A stretch of DNA of 64,000 nucleotides, from assembly GCF_945906775.1 (NCBI RefSeq), contig NZ_CAMDRE010000001.1:2976001-3040000 (forward strand), read 5' to 3'. Shown one piece after another: positions 42,288 through 48,825 of this stretch. Position 1 is the stretch's first letter, and every line of letters begins with the position of its first letter. The stretch is from Citrobacter sp. Marseille-Q6884 (GTDB lineage Bacteria > Pseudomonadota > Gammaproteobacteria > Enterobacterales > Enterobacteriaceae). Under the pieces are notes generated by a model that searched no databases, was not told where the DNA came from, and was given only the letters and a program-made list of their open reading frames with translations. Both the position numbers and the translations under genes were made by a program.

Positions 42288-43261
42288 CACCAGAGCAAGC
42301 CAAAGCACTACAAAAACAGAACGCCCGTCTACGGTCAAAGCAAACCCCGCGCCGCAGTTCTCAGCAAGCGATATCAAGCGAAACACAAAGCGAAGTAACG
42401 GAACGCGCACCAAACCTGTACCGAGTACCACAAATCAACGTACCGGATGATCTGCAGGGAGTTGCCAGGCTGATTCAGAAGGAACTGCAAAAGATAGAGG
42501 CCAGCCAATCAATACTGCTTTCGCTTTGGGAGAAGGTCAAAAGCCAGACGGACGCTAAATCCACCATTCAGTTTTCGAAAGGGATAGATATATATACTCC
42601 GAACGCTGACCAGGCAATAAGGATGTTCAGGGATGACCAAACAGAATGGAACTATATGGAATGGCGTAAAAAGGATGATGGAACCCGCGATGCTTATATG
42701 GGGATCATGCCGGACAGTCGAGACATGCAGATCAGCACTGATTACTCAAACATAAACGTAAGCGCCACAAATGGTGAAGTAATTTATGATTACATGAAGC
42801 GCTTTTACACTGACGGGAAGGCAAACAACATTTCATGGTTCTATCCGGAAAACAGCACACAAGAGCCGATTACATGCCTAACTCGCGGAACAGTAATCAA
42901 TGATCCAAGCCGGGACGACTACCTAACCGGGGATATGAACTACGCGCCAATGAATAGCGTGTATTTTGCATACCCATTGGGTAACACAACAAACGGCGGA
43001 CCATTTTTAGGGGCAACGCTAGACATAGCATCGCTATCCAACGGATACCGGGCGCAAATGACATTTGGATATAGCAACAATGGAATATGCTACAGGACGC
43101 ACAACGGAGACAGCGGAACATGGGCGCAGTGGGATATAGTAGCGACAGAGGCTTCACTGGAAGATATGAGGTTAAAGGTAAAAGCGGAGGTTTACGCAGA
43201 GTTGTTAGCGCTTAACCCTGGTATAGTGGTTCCGGTTGTTGAAAATACCCCGCAGGAGTAA
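42284..43261 (+). CDS. Putative tail fibre or fibre-anchoring protein
   Basis: 325 residues. A basic disordered N-terminus (QKQNARLRSKQTPRRSSQQAI) and a helical joint (LQGVARLIQKELQKIEASQSILLSLWEKV) lead into a beta-rich middle (SKGIDIYTPNADQAIRMFRDDQTEW). A C-terminal domain follows (YFAYPLGNTTNGGPFLGATLDIASLSNGYRAQMTFGYSNNGICYRTHN…), reminiscent of fibre shafts and tips. There is no intramolecular chaperone or endosialidase motif. It is the last gene of the tail block and probably carries host specificity. Confidence 0.6.
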   Translation: MTPEQAKALQKQNARLRSKQTPRRSSQQAISSETQSEVTERAPNLYRVPQINVPDDLQGVARLIQKELQKIEASQSILLSLWEKVKSQTDAKSTIQFSKGIDIYTPNADQAIRMFRDDQTEWNYMEWRKKDDGTRDAYMGIMPDSRDMQISTDYSNINVSATNGEVIYDYMKRFYTDGKANNISWFYPENSTQEPITCLTRGTVINDPSRDDYLTGDMNYAPMNSVYFAYPLGNTTNGGPFLGATLDIASLSNGYRAQMTFGYSNNGICYRTHNGDSGTWAQWDIVATEASLEDMRLKVKAEVYAELLALNPGIVVPVVENTPQE

Positions 43262-43282
43262 TCCGGTTCAAAGGAGGGACGC

Positions 43283-43432
43283 ATGGAACAAGGAGCGGAG
43301 AGAGAAAACGCCGTGGCAGAGCTGATGGCTATGATGTTTGAATTACATCGTCTTCTAAAGGCTGGAGAAGTAAACCGGGCAATAATGCTGCTTGAATACG
43401 GAACGGAAGGAATCAAGCGCATGAGCAATTAG
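43283..43432 (+). CDS. Small acidic-helical protein after the fibre gene
   Basis: 49 residues, MEQGAERENAVAELMAMMFE… ending GIKRMSN, with a perfect AAGGAGG nine bases upstream. It appears to be one or two amphipathic helices. Small proteins in this position are sometimes fibre chaperones, but nothing specific can be shown. Confidence 0.6.
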   Translation: MEQGAERENAVAELMAMMFELHRLLKAGEVNRAIMLLEYGTEGIKRMSN

Positions 43433-43560
43433 CACACATGATCACAAAACAACCTCATAACCCGCGCATGATGTGCGGGTTTTCTTTATGGGGGGTTGGG
43501 ACGTATAGACAATTAGCACACATGATCACAAAATACCCGCCATAACCCGCGCATTATATA
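43426..43560 (+). repeat. Imperfect tandem duplication with terminator hairpin
   Basis: CAATTAGCACACATGATCAC plus four A residues occurs at 43426 and again at 43510, 84 bases apart. Each copy is followed by a version of ATAACCCGCGCAT…GGGTTTT. The first copy keeps a good hairpin (43461-43484: CCCGC…GCGGG then T-rich); the second (GCATTATATAGGGG) no longer pairs well. The duplication ends just before the acyltransferase gene. Confidence 0.75.
43461..43484 (+). terminator. Terminator of the tail operon
   Basis: CCCGCGCAT-g-ATGTGCGGG with one mismatch followed by TTTTCTTT. It closes the virion operon before the cargo gene. Confidence 0.75.
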
Positions 43561-43588
43561 GGGGTTTTATTGGTAGAGGATAGGTAGT

Positions 43589-44140
43589 GTGAGTAGCGAG
43601 AAGCGTCGGCATTACGATGAAATGAAACAGCTGTTGAGCGAGGACATACTAAAAGGGAGGAAGGCATTTTCGTGGCGAAGGATTCTGCTTAGATGCTGGA
43701 GAGATCCCCCCAATAAATACATTGTGTGGTGGAGAATCGCCAGTTGTCTTTTCTTTCAAGGTGGAAGGGTGAGATCAAAGTGGGCAAGAAAAATTAATCG
43801 CATGCTTGTTTCAAAATACAACACTGAAATCATGCTCGGGGCTAAGATTGGCGGCGGGCTGCGCGTTTATCATTTTAATGGCGCTGTGATTAATGCTGGT
43901 GTGACGATTGGGAAAAATTTTCGAATAGGGCAAAACACAACGATAGGCGAAAAACACGGAATAGTAAGAATAAAAATAGGTGATAACGTAGAGATTGGAG
44001 CTAACAGTTGCATCGTCGCAGACGAACTAACCATCGGGGATAATGTAATTATTGGAGCGATGTCGTTTATTGATAAGGACATTCCATCAAACTGCACCGT
44101 GTACACTAAAAAGACGAACGTCATAAAGATGCGAAGCTAA
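43589..44140 (+). CDS. Left-handed beta-helix acyltransferase (serine acetyltransferase-like cargo gene)
   Basis: 183 residues from a GTG with GAGGA eight bases upstream. A basic N-terminal part leads into hexapeptide repeats (GAKIGG, INAGVTIGKNFRIGQNTTIGEK, IKIGDNVEIGANSCIVADELTIGDNVIIGAMSF) ending IDKDIPSNCTVY. This is the acetyl-CoA or acyl-CoA dependent transferase fold of serine acetyltransferases and of sugar O-acetyltransferases. It sits alone between terminators, which is typical of a lysogenic conversion gene. It may modify a surface glycan; the substrate cannot be deduced. Confidence 0.8.
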   Translation: MSSEKRRHYDEMKQLLSEDILKGRKAFSWRRILLRCWRDPPNKYIVWWRIASCLFFQGGRVRSKWARKINRMLVSKYNTEIMLGAKIGGGLRVYHFNGAVINAGVTIGKNFRIGQNTTIGEKHGIVRIKIGDNVEIGANSCIVADELTIGDNVIIGAMSFIDKDIPSNCTVYTKKTNVIKMRS

Positions 44141-44157
44141 AACGCAACTGCGAAAGA

Positions 44158-44187
44158 TTCCCCCTACTCGGGGGATTTTTTGTTTTT
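44158..44187 (+). terminator. Terminator of the acyltransferase gene
   Basis: TCCCC-ctactc-GGGGA followed by TTTTTTGTTTTT. Confidence 0.85.
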
Positions 44188-44192
44188 GCACT

Positions 44193-44297
44193 AGTTAAAA
44201 ATGGGTATGACCAAAATTAACTAATCGTTTCGTTGTTGGTTTAGTGCTGTTTTTGACTTAAAGTTAACTAGTTTAGGATTGGGACTTAAAATTAACT
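44193..44297. promoter_or_regulatory. Res-like cluster of repeats upstream of the serine recombinase
   Basis: AGTTAAAAAT (44193-44202) and AAAATTAACT (44213-44222) form a 30-bp inverted pair. AAAGTTAACT (44260-44269) and AAAATTAACT (44288-44297) repeat the motif 47 and 28 bases further on, both preceded by GACTT. This spacing and the position before the gene resemble a resolvase res site, which also autoregulates the recombinase. Confidence 0.6.
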
Positions 44298-44311
44298 CGA
44301 AGGGTTAAAAT

Positions 44312-44944
44312 ATGGCAGCGGTTGTTTTTGGGTATCTTAGGGCATCAACTGACGACCAAGATGCAGAACGTGCAAAAGGTGATTTGGTGAAGTTCGCCAA
44401 TGAGCATGAGTTACGCTCTCCGATTTGGCATGTGGAAAATGAATCCGGGGCAAAACTTGAAAGGCCGGAATTGTTCAGGATTTTGGAGGCGGCGCAAAAG
44501 GGTGACATTTTGCTCATTGAGCAAGTGGATCGGCTTTCGCGCTTGAATACCGATGATTGGTTAAAGCTAAGAAAGGCAATTAGCGAGAAAGGGATCAGGG
44601 TTGTTGCCCTCGACCTTCCTACTTCTCATATGCTGGTGGCTAGCGGAGATGAATTTACCGGGCGCATGCTGGACGCTATAAATAGCATGATGCTGGATAT
44701 GCTGGCGGCAATAGCCAGAAAGGATTATGAGGACAGACGCCGCAGACAAAAACAGGGGATAGCAAAAGCGCAAGCTGAGGGTAAGTATAAGGGGCGCGGC
44801 GCGGATCTCGACAAACAGGCAGCTATCATAGCCCTGCTAAAGGCAGGCCGCAGCTATAGCCAGATTGAAAAGGCTATGGGCGTTAGCCGTCCAACGATAG
44901 CGAAAGCGGCAAAAGTTGCGAAAAGTGCTGAATTAAATCAATAA
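44312..44944 (+). CDS. Serine recombinase (resolvase/invertase family)
   Basis: 210 residues. The catalytic domain starts VVFGYLRASTDDQDAERAK with the nucleophile at Ser12. EQVDRLSRLNTDDW carries the conserved Asp-Arg-Leu-Ser-Arg block, and a long dimer helix (MMLDMLAAIARKDYEDRRRRQKQGIAKAQ) ends in a Hin-like helix-turn-helix (YSQIEKAMGVSRPTIAKAAK). It is full length. In phages such enzymes invert fibre segments or resolve multimers; no invertible segment is seen, and the repeat cluster just upstream favours resolution. Confidence 0.88.
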   Translation: MAAVVFGYLRASTDDQDAERAKGDLVKFANEHELRSPIWHVENESGAKLERPELFRILEAAQKGDILLIEQVDRLSRLNTDDWLKLRKAISEKGIRVVALDLPTSHMLVASGDEFTGRMLDAINSMMLDMLAAIARKDYEDRRRRQKQGIAKAQAEGKYKGRGADLDKQAAIIALLKAGRSYSQIEKAMGVSRPTIAKAAKVAKSAELNQ

Positions 44945-44993
44945 CCAAAAAATGATTATATTTGGCTTGTAGGTATAACCAAAAAATGATTAT
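44941..44993 (+). promoter_or_regulatory. Direct-repeat operator before the Cro-like gene
   Basis: ATAACCAAAAAATGATTAT occurs at 44941 and at 44975. The second copy lies between a possible -35 (TTGTAG, 44967) and -10 (TATTAT, 44991-44996) with an 18-base spacer, so a bound protein would block transcription. The first copy begins inside the stop codon region of the recombinase gene. Confidence 0.65.
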
Positions 44994-45022
44994 TATAGTC
45001 ATATCGAAACGGCGAAGGGTTT

Positions 45023-45199
45023 ATGAAACTTACTGAATATATTGATAAATATTTTGATGGAAACAGAGCTGAGTTTGCTCGCGTGAATGATGTTTTGCCG
45101 CAGGCGATAACTAAGTGGATTAACGGCGATTACATCGTTGTTGATGGGGTTCTCTACAGCCCGCGCCGCGAACTAAAAGAGAAAGAACTTAAAAAATAA
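45023..45199 (+). CDS. Cro-like transcriptional regulator
   Basis: 58 residues, too short for usual gene finding. MKLTEYIDKYFDGNRAEFAR is followed by a helix-turn-helix (RVNDVLPQAITKWINGDYIVV) and the beta strand VDGVLYSPRREL with a Lys/Glu tail. The order helix-turn-helix then beta hairpin is that of lambda-type Cro. GAAGGG lies seven bases upstream. It probably binds the direct repeats in its own promoter. No CI partner is found opposite it. Confidence 0.75.
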   Translation: MKLTEYIDKYFDGNRAEFARVNDVLPQAITKWINGDYIVVDGVLYSPRRELKEKELKK

Positions 45200-45223
45200 A
45201 AGTGAAGCTGGAGCGTTTTTATT

Positions 45224-45247
45224 AGCCCTCTTCGCGAGGGCTTTTTA
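45224..45247 (+). terminator. Terminator after the Cro-like gene
   Basis: AGCCCTC-ttcgc-GAGGGCT followed by TTTTATT. The early genes behind it would require read-through or another promoter. Confidence 0.85.
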
Positions 45248-45272
45248 TTGCCCAAAATCAGCCAAAGGAGCA

Positions 45273-45503
45273 ATGAACGTGAAAACCTTAATCCAGCAGT
45301 CAAATTACGTATGCGCATCAATCCTCCGCTCTCAGGCGGGTTCTTACTTCCGCACTCACAGCGGTGTTACCACTGAGCAACTCCAGCGCTTCCAGAATGC
45401 TGCAGCGCGTCTGCGTGGCAAAAACACCACTGGCGTATGGTTTGATCTGTGGCTTAACGCAGAGGGCGAGTTGGTGGCTCGTAGCTTTGAGGTGATGCGA
45501 TGA
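45273..45503 (+). CDS. Unknown early phage protein
   Basis: 76 residues (KTLIQQSNYVCASILRSQAGSYFRTHSG…) with a middle region rich in Gln and Ala and the C-terminal part GVWFDLWLNAEGELVARSFEVMR. AAAGGAG is only two bases before the ATG; the GTG at 45279 (spacing eight) may be the real start. It overlaps the next gene by 4 bases. No motif is recognised. Confidence 0.65.
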   Translation: MNVKTLIQQSNYVCASILRSQAGSYFRTHSGVTTEQLQRFQNAAARLRGKNTTGVWFDLWLNAEGELVARSFEVMR

Positions 45504-45694
45504 AAACAGATCGTGAGTTCTGGTTTCGCATTGGTCAGCAGATGAATCAGGACAAACAAAAAAAACAGGCCAATGAGCGCGAACGCCAGCACATAGCAAA
45601 AGCCGGTGAATCAGCTCAAGTAATCAACCCTGAAATAGCACCACGCTTAAGAGCTGCGCTGGAGGCTGCTAAAAATGGCAAAGCATCAGACTAA
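45500..45694 (+). CDS. Unknown early phage protein, charged
   Basis: 64 residues, Lys/Glu/Gln-rich (QMNQDKQKKQANERERQHIAKAGESAQ) with a helical C-terminal APRLRAALEAAKNGKASD. It overlaps both neighbours, so it is translated as part of the same unit. No function can be proposed. Confidence 0.6.
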   Translation: MKTDREFWFRIGQQMNQDKQKKQANERERQHIAKAGESAQVINPEIAPRLRAALEAAKNGKASD

Positions 45695-45983
45695 AGCAGA
45701 GAAAGAACACGTTAATAAGGTGGCAGAGCTGGGGTGCGTGGCTTGTTATGTCCAGGAGGGAGTGTGGGGAACCCCGGGGGAGATTCACCACATCAGAGAT
45801 GGGCAAGGAGTATCACAGCGTAGTGGATGGTATGAGGTGTTGTGTCTTTGTCTTGGTCATCATCGCCACGACGATAAGAGGGCTGGAAAAATAGCCATAC
45901 ATGGGAACTCGGGATACAAGAACTTTACAACTAACTACGGCTCAGAACGTGAGTTACTAAAACTCACAGTAAGTAACATCTGA
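45675..45983 (+). CDS. Ref-like HNH nuclease
   Basis: 102 residues. KAEKEHVNKVAELGCVACYVQEG is followed by PGEIHHIRDGQGVSQRSG, LCLGHHRHDDKRAGKIAIHG and YGSERELLKLT. The Cys-X-X-Cys, His-His and the final histidines form the zinc and HNH catalytic pattern of the Ref family (P1 recombination enhancement function, a RecA-dependent nuclease) and its relatives in lambdoid ninB/ninG-type regions. It is the one gene in the early region with a clear nucleic-acid enzyme signature. Confidence 0.75.
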   Translation: MAKHQTKAEKEHVNKVAELGCVACYVQEGVWGTPGEIHHIRDGQGVSQRSGWYEVLCLCLGHHRHDDKRAGKIAIHGNSGYKNFTTNYGSERELLKLTVSNI

Positions 45984-46068
45984 CAAAAAATTAAAGCAGG
46001 ATTTCCTCAATAACAAAAGCTGGTACGCGCTATCTCATACGCACTTTAACAATAGAGGTGCGAATGGT

Positions 46069-46224
46069 ATGAGCGGGGAAACATTTAATCACATTATAAA
46101 ATCAATGGAGTCACATCGGCTCATTGCTTTGCGGGAATTCTGCATGCCGAGAAATAGAGATAACTCGGTAGTGATTAATGCAATCAACAATGAATTAAGG
46201 GAGCGAAATGAAAAAAATAATTAA
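46069..46224 (+). CDS. Small unknown phage protein
   Basis: A 51-codon frame MSGETFNHIIKSMESHRLIALREFCM… ending NNELRERNEKNN, with AGAGGTG upstream and a 17-base overlap with the following gene. The coding evidence is moderate: good ribosome site, continuity with neighbours and an amphipathic helix. Function unknown. Confidence 0.5.
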   Translation: MSGETFNHIIKSMESHRLIALREFCMPRNRDNSVVINAINNELRERNEKNN

Positions 46225-46660
46225 TGCGGTGAAAAGAGTAATCAATGCAAATCGCAGAATTGCGGAGTGTGAATCATGGGCTAAATATCTTGAGAGTGAG
46301 GTCGCTTATCTTAATAGAAAATCAGTTCAAGATAATATTTCTATAGCTGAACTGGTTCGTGAAAACGAGTTAATTTCAGGCGCTAACACTCGTTTAATTA
46401 AAGAGATTGCAGCCGTTAGGAATATAGCAAATCAAGTCCGGGATAGGCAGCTATCCACCGCTGCCACTCCGGCGGAGCATGAGTTTTTGAGAGTGTGTAC
46501 GGCTATCTATGATAGCGGCAAGGTAATCAAAGGGCGTAGGTTCGCAGCCATGATGGGTGCGGCACTCAAAGAGCGACGGAGCGCGATTAAAGGTCGTTTT
46601 GGGGGTGGTAATGGCATTGGTGAGTTGTGGGAATGCAGGTCTGGCGCAAAGGGTAATTAG
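46208..46660 (+). CDS. Unknown early phage protein with coiled coil
   Basis: 150 residues. Basic N-terminus (MKKIINAVKRVINANRRIAEC) followed by a probable coiled coil (YLESEVAYLNRKSVQDNISIAELVRENEL…). The end contains a Gly-rich basic loop (RSAIKGRFGGGNGIG). The first part resembles the ea8.5/DUF551-type helical proteins only in a general way. GGGAG precedes the start. It overlaps the next frame by 50 bases. Confidence 0.55.
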   Translation: MKKIINAVKRVINANRRIAECESWAKYLESEVAYLNRKSVQDNISIAELVRENELISGANTRLIKEIAAVRNIANQVRDRQLSTAATPAEHEFLRVCTAIYDSGKVIKGRRFAAMMGAALKERRSAIKGRFGGGNGIGELWECRSGAKGN

Positions 46661-47033
46661 GCTTCTAAAAGAAAAGCCGTTGCTAAATAGTGAAATAGCA
46701 AACCTATTAAATATAGATGAGGGTAAATTATTCAAGGACTCAAAGACGTTTCTTAGGCGGGCTTGTTCATATGATATTGAGGCTGGACCAATATTTATAA
46801 CTGACAGGGGGGCTAAGGATAGGTTGTACACGCTAAAGCGATACGAACCAAAAAAGGCACTGGCAACATCTAAGTTAAAAAACCACATAAGTTTCAGTCT
46901 TAATAAAAAACCGAATGGAAGTGATAGAAGACTATATTTAGCAGCCGCAAAAGAGCGGCGAGGGTTAATTAATTCAAATAATTACAGTGAAGAGGCTGAG
47001 AGAGCGCTGTGCGAAAAATATCACTTATTTTAA
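46611..47033 (+). CDS. Putative winged-helix DNA-binding protein
   Basis: 140 residues from ATG 46611 with GGGGGTGG upstream. AQRVIRLLKEKPLLNSEIANLLNIDEGKLFKDSKTFLRRA… has the helix-turn-helix and following strand (GPIFITDRGAKDRLYTLKRY) of a small winged-helix domain; the C-terminal third is basic. The role is unknown; a regulator of early genes is possible. An in-frame start at 46557 would overlap the previous gene further and is less likely. Confidence 0.55.
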   Translation: MALVSCGNAGLAQRVIRLLKEKPLLNSEIANLLNIDEGKLFKDSKTFLRRACSYDIEAGPIFITDRGAKDRLYTLKRYEPKKALATSKLKNHISFSLNKKPNGSDRRLYLAAAKERRGLINSNNYSEEAERALCEKYHLF

Positions 47034-47224
47034 TTTTTCTAATATCGGGTTGTAGCGTAGCTAAAAGCGAGTCGGGCAAGAACGAGGCTGTTGCTCTTGG
47101 GGAAGGGTGTTCAGTCAACGTCCAGGCCGACTCATATCAGGTTGCTTGCGCAAGCCATGACCCGGCAAAGGTAGTGAATGCATTAAAAACTATCAACACA
47201 AAGATTGAGGGGAATCGTAAATGA
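47009..47224 (+). CDS. Small phage lipoprotein
   Basis: 71 residues from a GTG start. A short signal peptide RKISLILIFLISGCS ends in a lipobox (ISGC), so the mature protein would be a lipid-anchored peptide of about 56 residues with two further cysteines (GEGCSVNVQADSYQVACASH) that could form a disulfide. The Ser at +2 predicts transfer to the outer membrane. Such proteins may act in superinfection exclusion or as an outer spanin; neither can be shown. Confidence 0.65.
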   Translation: MRKISLILIFLISGCSVAKSESGKNEAVALGEGCSVNVQADSYQVACASHDPAKVVNALKTINTKIEGNRK

Positions 47225-47424
47225 AAATTGTAGCCGGGTTATCGAAGGTGTCTCTGAAATCTCGTGCCATTGAAGTGGCCATCAGAAATGGAGCTGGTAC
47301 TCGTTCTGTTGATTCATGGGTTGGCTGGTTCGAGGGGCAGTCATGTGATTACAGCGGGGGTAGCGATAAATCCCGCTGTGAAGGGTGTTTGGATAAATCC
47401 CACTGCGAAGGCGTTAAGGGGTGA
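47221..47424 (+). CDS. Small cysteine-containing phage protein
   Basis: 67 residues. KIVAGLSKVSLKSRAIEVAIRNGAGTRSVDSWVGWFEGQSC is followed by DYSGGSDKSRCEGCLDKSHCEGVKG, where four or five Cys/His residues could bind zinc. A duplicated unit DKSRCEG / DKSHCEG is visible. It overlaps the lipoprotein gene by 4 bases. Confidence 0.6.
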   Translation: MKIVAGLSKVSLKSRAIEVAIRNGAGTRSVDSWVGWFEGQSCDYSGGSDKSRCEGCLDKSHCEGVKG

Positions 47425-47591
47425 GTTTCGTCACTGTGCGGGGATTAGGTTCCCCGCGCTACGGAAAAAAAGCCGTAGCACTCATTAACCAGCGTATAGC
47501 CAAGTTCGGCAGCATCCGCGCCTATTACGATCACATTAACCAAGTGAGTAAAAGTGAGCATCAAAAACCAAATTCACGCCCTGCTTATTAA
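47421..47591 (+). CDS. Small unknown phage protein
   Basis: A 56-codon frame starting GTG (SFVTVRGLGSPRYGKKAVALINQRIAKFGS…) that overlaps the previous gene by 4 bases (GTGA) and the next by 38. The central basic segment is helical. Coupled overlap and sensible composition support coding; function unknown. Confidence 0.5.
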   Translation: MSFVTVRGLGSPRYGKKAVALINQRIAKFGSIRAYYDHINQVSKSEHQKPNSRPAY

Positions 47592-47853
47592 GCATCGCCA
47601 ACTGAACATGAAGCAAATCATCAGTGAAATAGGCTGCATTCGCGACTCAGCAAGACCCGCTCTTTGTCATCTCAAAGCGGAGGGGATCATAACCGTAACG
47701 CGCATCGGTAGCCGTGGTGAAAAGCTCTATCGACTGGAGAAAGCGGAACCGCTAAGCATCGCAGCCAAAACCACCATAGAGCTCTGCAAAGAGAACTGGC
47801 GGGGCTACCACATCCACAAAATTTTCGGCAGCACATCACGCGCCGCGGCTTAA
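47554..47853 (+). CDS. Winged helix-turn-helix phage regulator
   Basis: 99 residues from a GTG. IKNQIHALLIKHRQLNMKQIISEIGCIRDSARPALCHLKAEGIITVTRIGSRGEKLYRLEK is a typical winged helix domain of the MarR/IclR-like small type, followed by a C-terminal tail (TTIELCKENWRGYHIHKIFG). It probably regulates transcription of the early genes. A small hairpin (CGCCCC/GGGGCG) follows. Confidence 0.65.
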   Translation: MSIKNQIHALLIKHRQLNMKQIISEIGCIRDSARPALCHLKAEGIITVTRIGSRGEKLYRLEKAEPLSIAAKTTIELCKENWRGYHIHKIFGSTSRAAA

Positions 47854-47884
47854 CGGAGGTCGCCCCATAAGGGGCGATAACAGA

Positions 47885-48145
47885 ATGGCAAAGCTAACGA
47901 TGTCCCGCTTTAGAGTTTTGCGCCGCATTATGGACGGCGAGCGTTTGGTAATGGGGATGCCGTCTGGTCGCGTGTATTGGGCTGTAGGTGGTGAAGGGTG
48001 TACTCGTGTTGCTAGGGGAATGATTAACGAGGGGTTATTACGGCATCCTCCGGCGTTCGCGTCATCTTACGAGGTGCAGTTGAGTGTATCCAGTAAGGGT
48101 TTAGCTGCATACAAAGAGGTTATTGCTAATGGGGATATTGATTAA
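47885..48145 (+). CDS. Unknown early phage protein
   Basis: 86 residues. FRVLRRIMDGERLVMGMPSGRVYWAVGGEGCTRVARGMINEGLLRHPP… has a helix-strand-helix order like a small winged-helix domain, but without a clear recognition helix. It ends directly before the next start (TAAATG). Confidence 0.6.
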   Translation: MAKLTMSRFRVLRRIMDGERLVMGMPSGRVYWAVGGEGCTRVARGMINEGLLRHPPAFASSYEVQLSVSSKGLAAYKEVIANGDID

Positions 48146-48529
48146 ATGACCAATAACAAACTAACAGACGAACTGCACTACGGCGACAACGTTTTGTGGT
48201 TCCTGAGTGAGCTAGCTTCATTTGAGCCAGATGACATTGATGATAATGACTTCGATGTTTACGGTGAACACGAGAGTGGTGCTGAGGGCACTGCATCAGT
48301 TGGTATTGTTGAGCTCGCGGCTGATGCCGTCAAGTTGATAGCTAAACTTCAGGCAGAGCTACAGGAGCGCCGCAGGGCTGATGGCCTCAAGCATCTGCCA
48401 GAGGTGTATGAGATTGACGGGGAGTTTACCCGGGATATCTGTGCACTGGCTAACGCAAGGGGGCGTAAAGTGCAGGGTTACGTAAAGGTGGAGGTTGCAA
48501 ACCGGTTTTTCAAAGGTGATAAATCTTGA
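48146..48529 (+). CDS. Unknown acidic early phage protein
   Basis: 127 residues. The first half is strikingly acidic (FEPDDIDDNDFDVYGEHESGAEG), the second half helical and basic (AKLQAELQERRRADGLKHLP) ending KVEVANRFFKGDKS. Acidic small phage proteins can mimic DNA or bind host regulators, but that is only a thought. It is coupled to the next gene by TGATG. Confidence 0.6.
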   Translation: MTNNKLTDELHYGDNVLWFLSELASFEPDDIDDNDFDVYGEHESGAEGTASVGIVELAADAVKLIAKLQAELQERRRADGLKHLPEVYEIDGEFTRDICALANARGRKVQGYVKVEVANRFFKGDKS

Positions 48530-48786
48530 TGAACAATACGCTGTTTTACTTGTTAGCTGAGTTCAACACGATCACCCCAACACTGGATGAGGTATCAAAA
48601 AAGTACCTTGGCATTGAACCCAGCACAGCAAACTACCGAGCCGGGATAGGCAAGTTACCGCTCCCAACTTTCAGAACGGTAGAGAGCCAGAAGGCTCCCC
48701 GTCTTGTTCATCTGGAAGATCTGGCAGAGATGGTAGACACCGCAAGAAGGGAAGGCCGCAAGCTATTTGAACAATTCAACGCATAA
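48529..48786 (+). CDS. PrtN-family protein, possible directionality factor
   Basis: 85 residues starting MNNTLFYLLAEFNTITPTLDEV, with YLGIEPSTANYRAGIGKLPLPTFR and SQKAPRLVHLEDLAEMVD. This is the pattern of the pyocin activator PrtN family, small helix-turn-helix proteins of the AlpA/Xis kind. It is the last gene before the right prophage junction, where an excisionase or activator is expected. In Pseudomonas, PrtN switches on pyocin genes; here control of excision or of late promoters is inferred. Confidence 0.8.
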   Translation: MNNTLFYLLAEFNTITPTLDEVSKKYLGIEPSTANYRAGIGKLPLPTFRTVESQKAPRLVHLEDLAEMVDTARREGRKLFEQFNA

Positions 48787-48793
48787 CCCACAA

Positions 48794-48816
48794 ACCCGCG
48801 CAATGCGGGTTTTTTG
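48794..48816 (+). terminator. Terminator at the right end of the prophage
   Basis: CCCGC-gcaat-GCGGG followed by six Ts, ten bases after the PrtN-family gene. Confidence 0.85.
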
Positions 48817-48825
48817 TTGCTTGTT

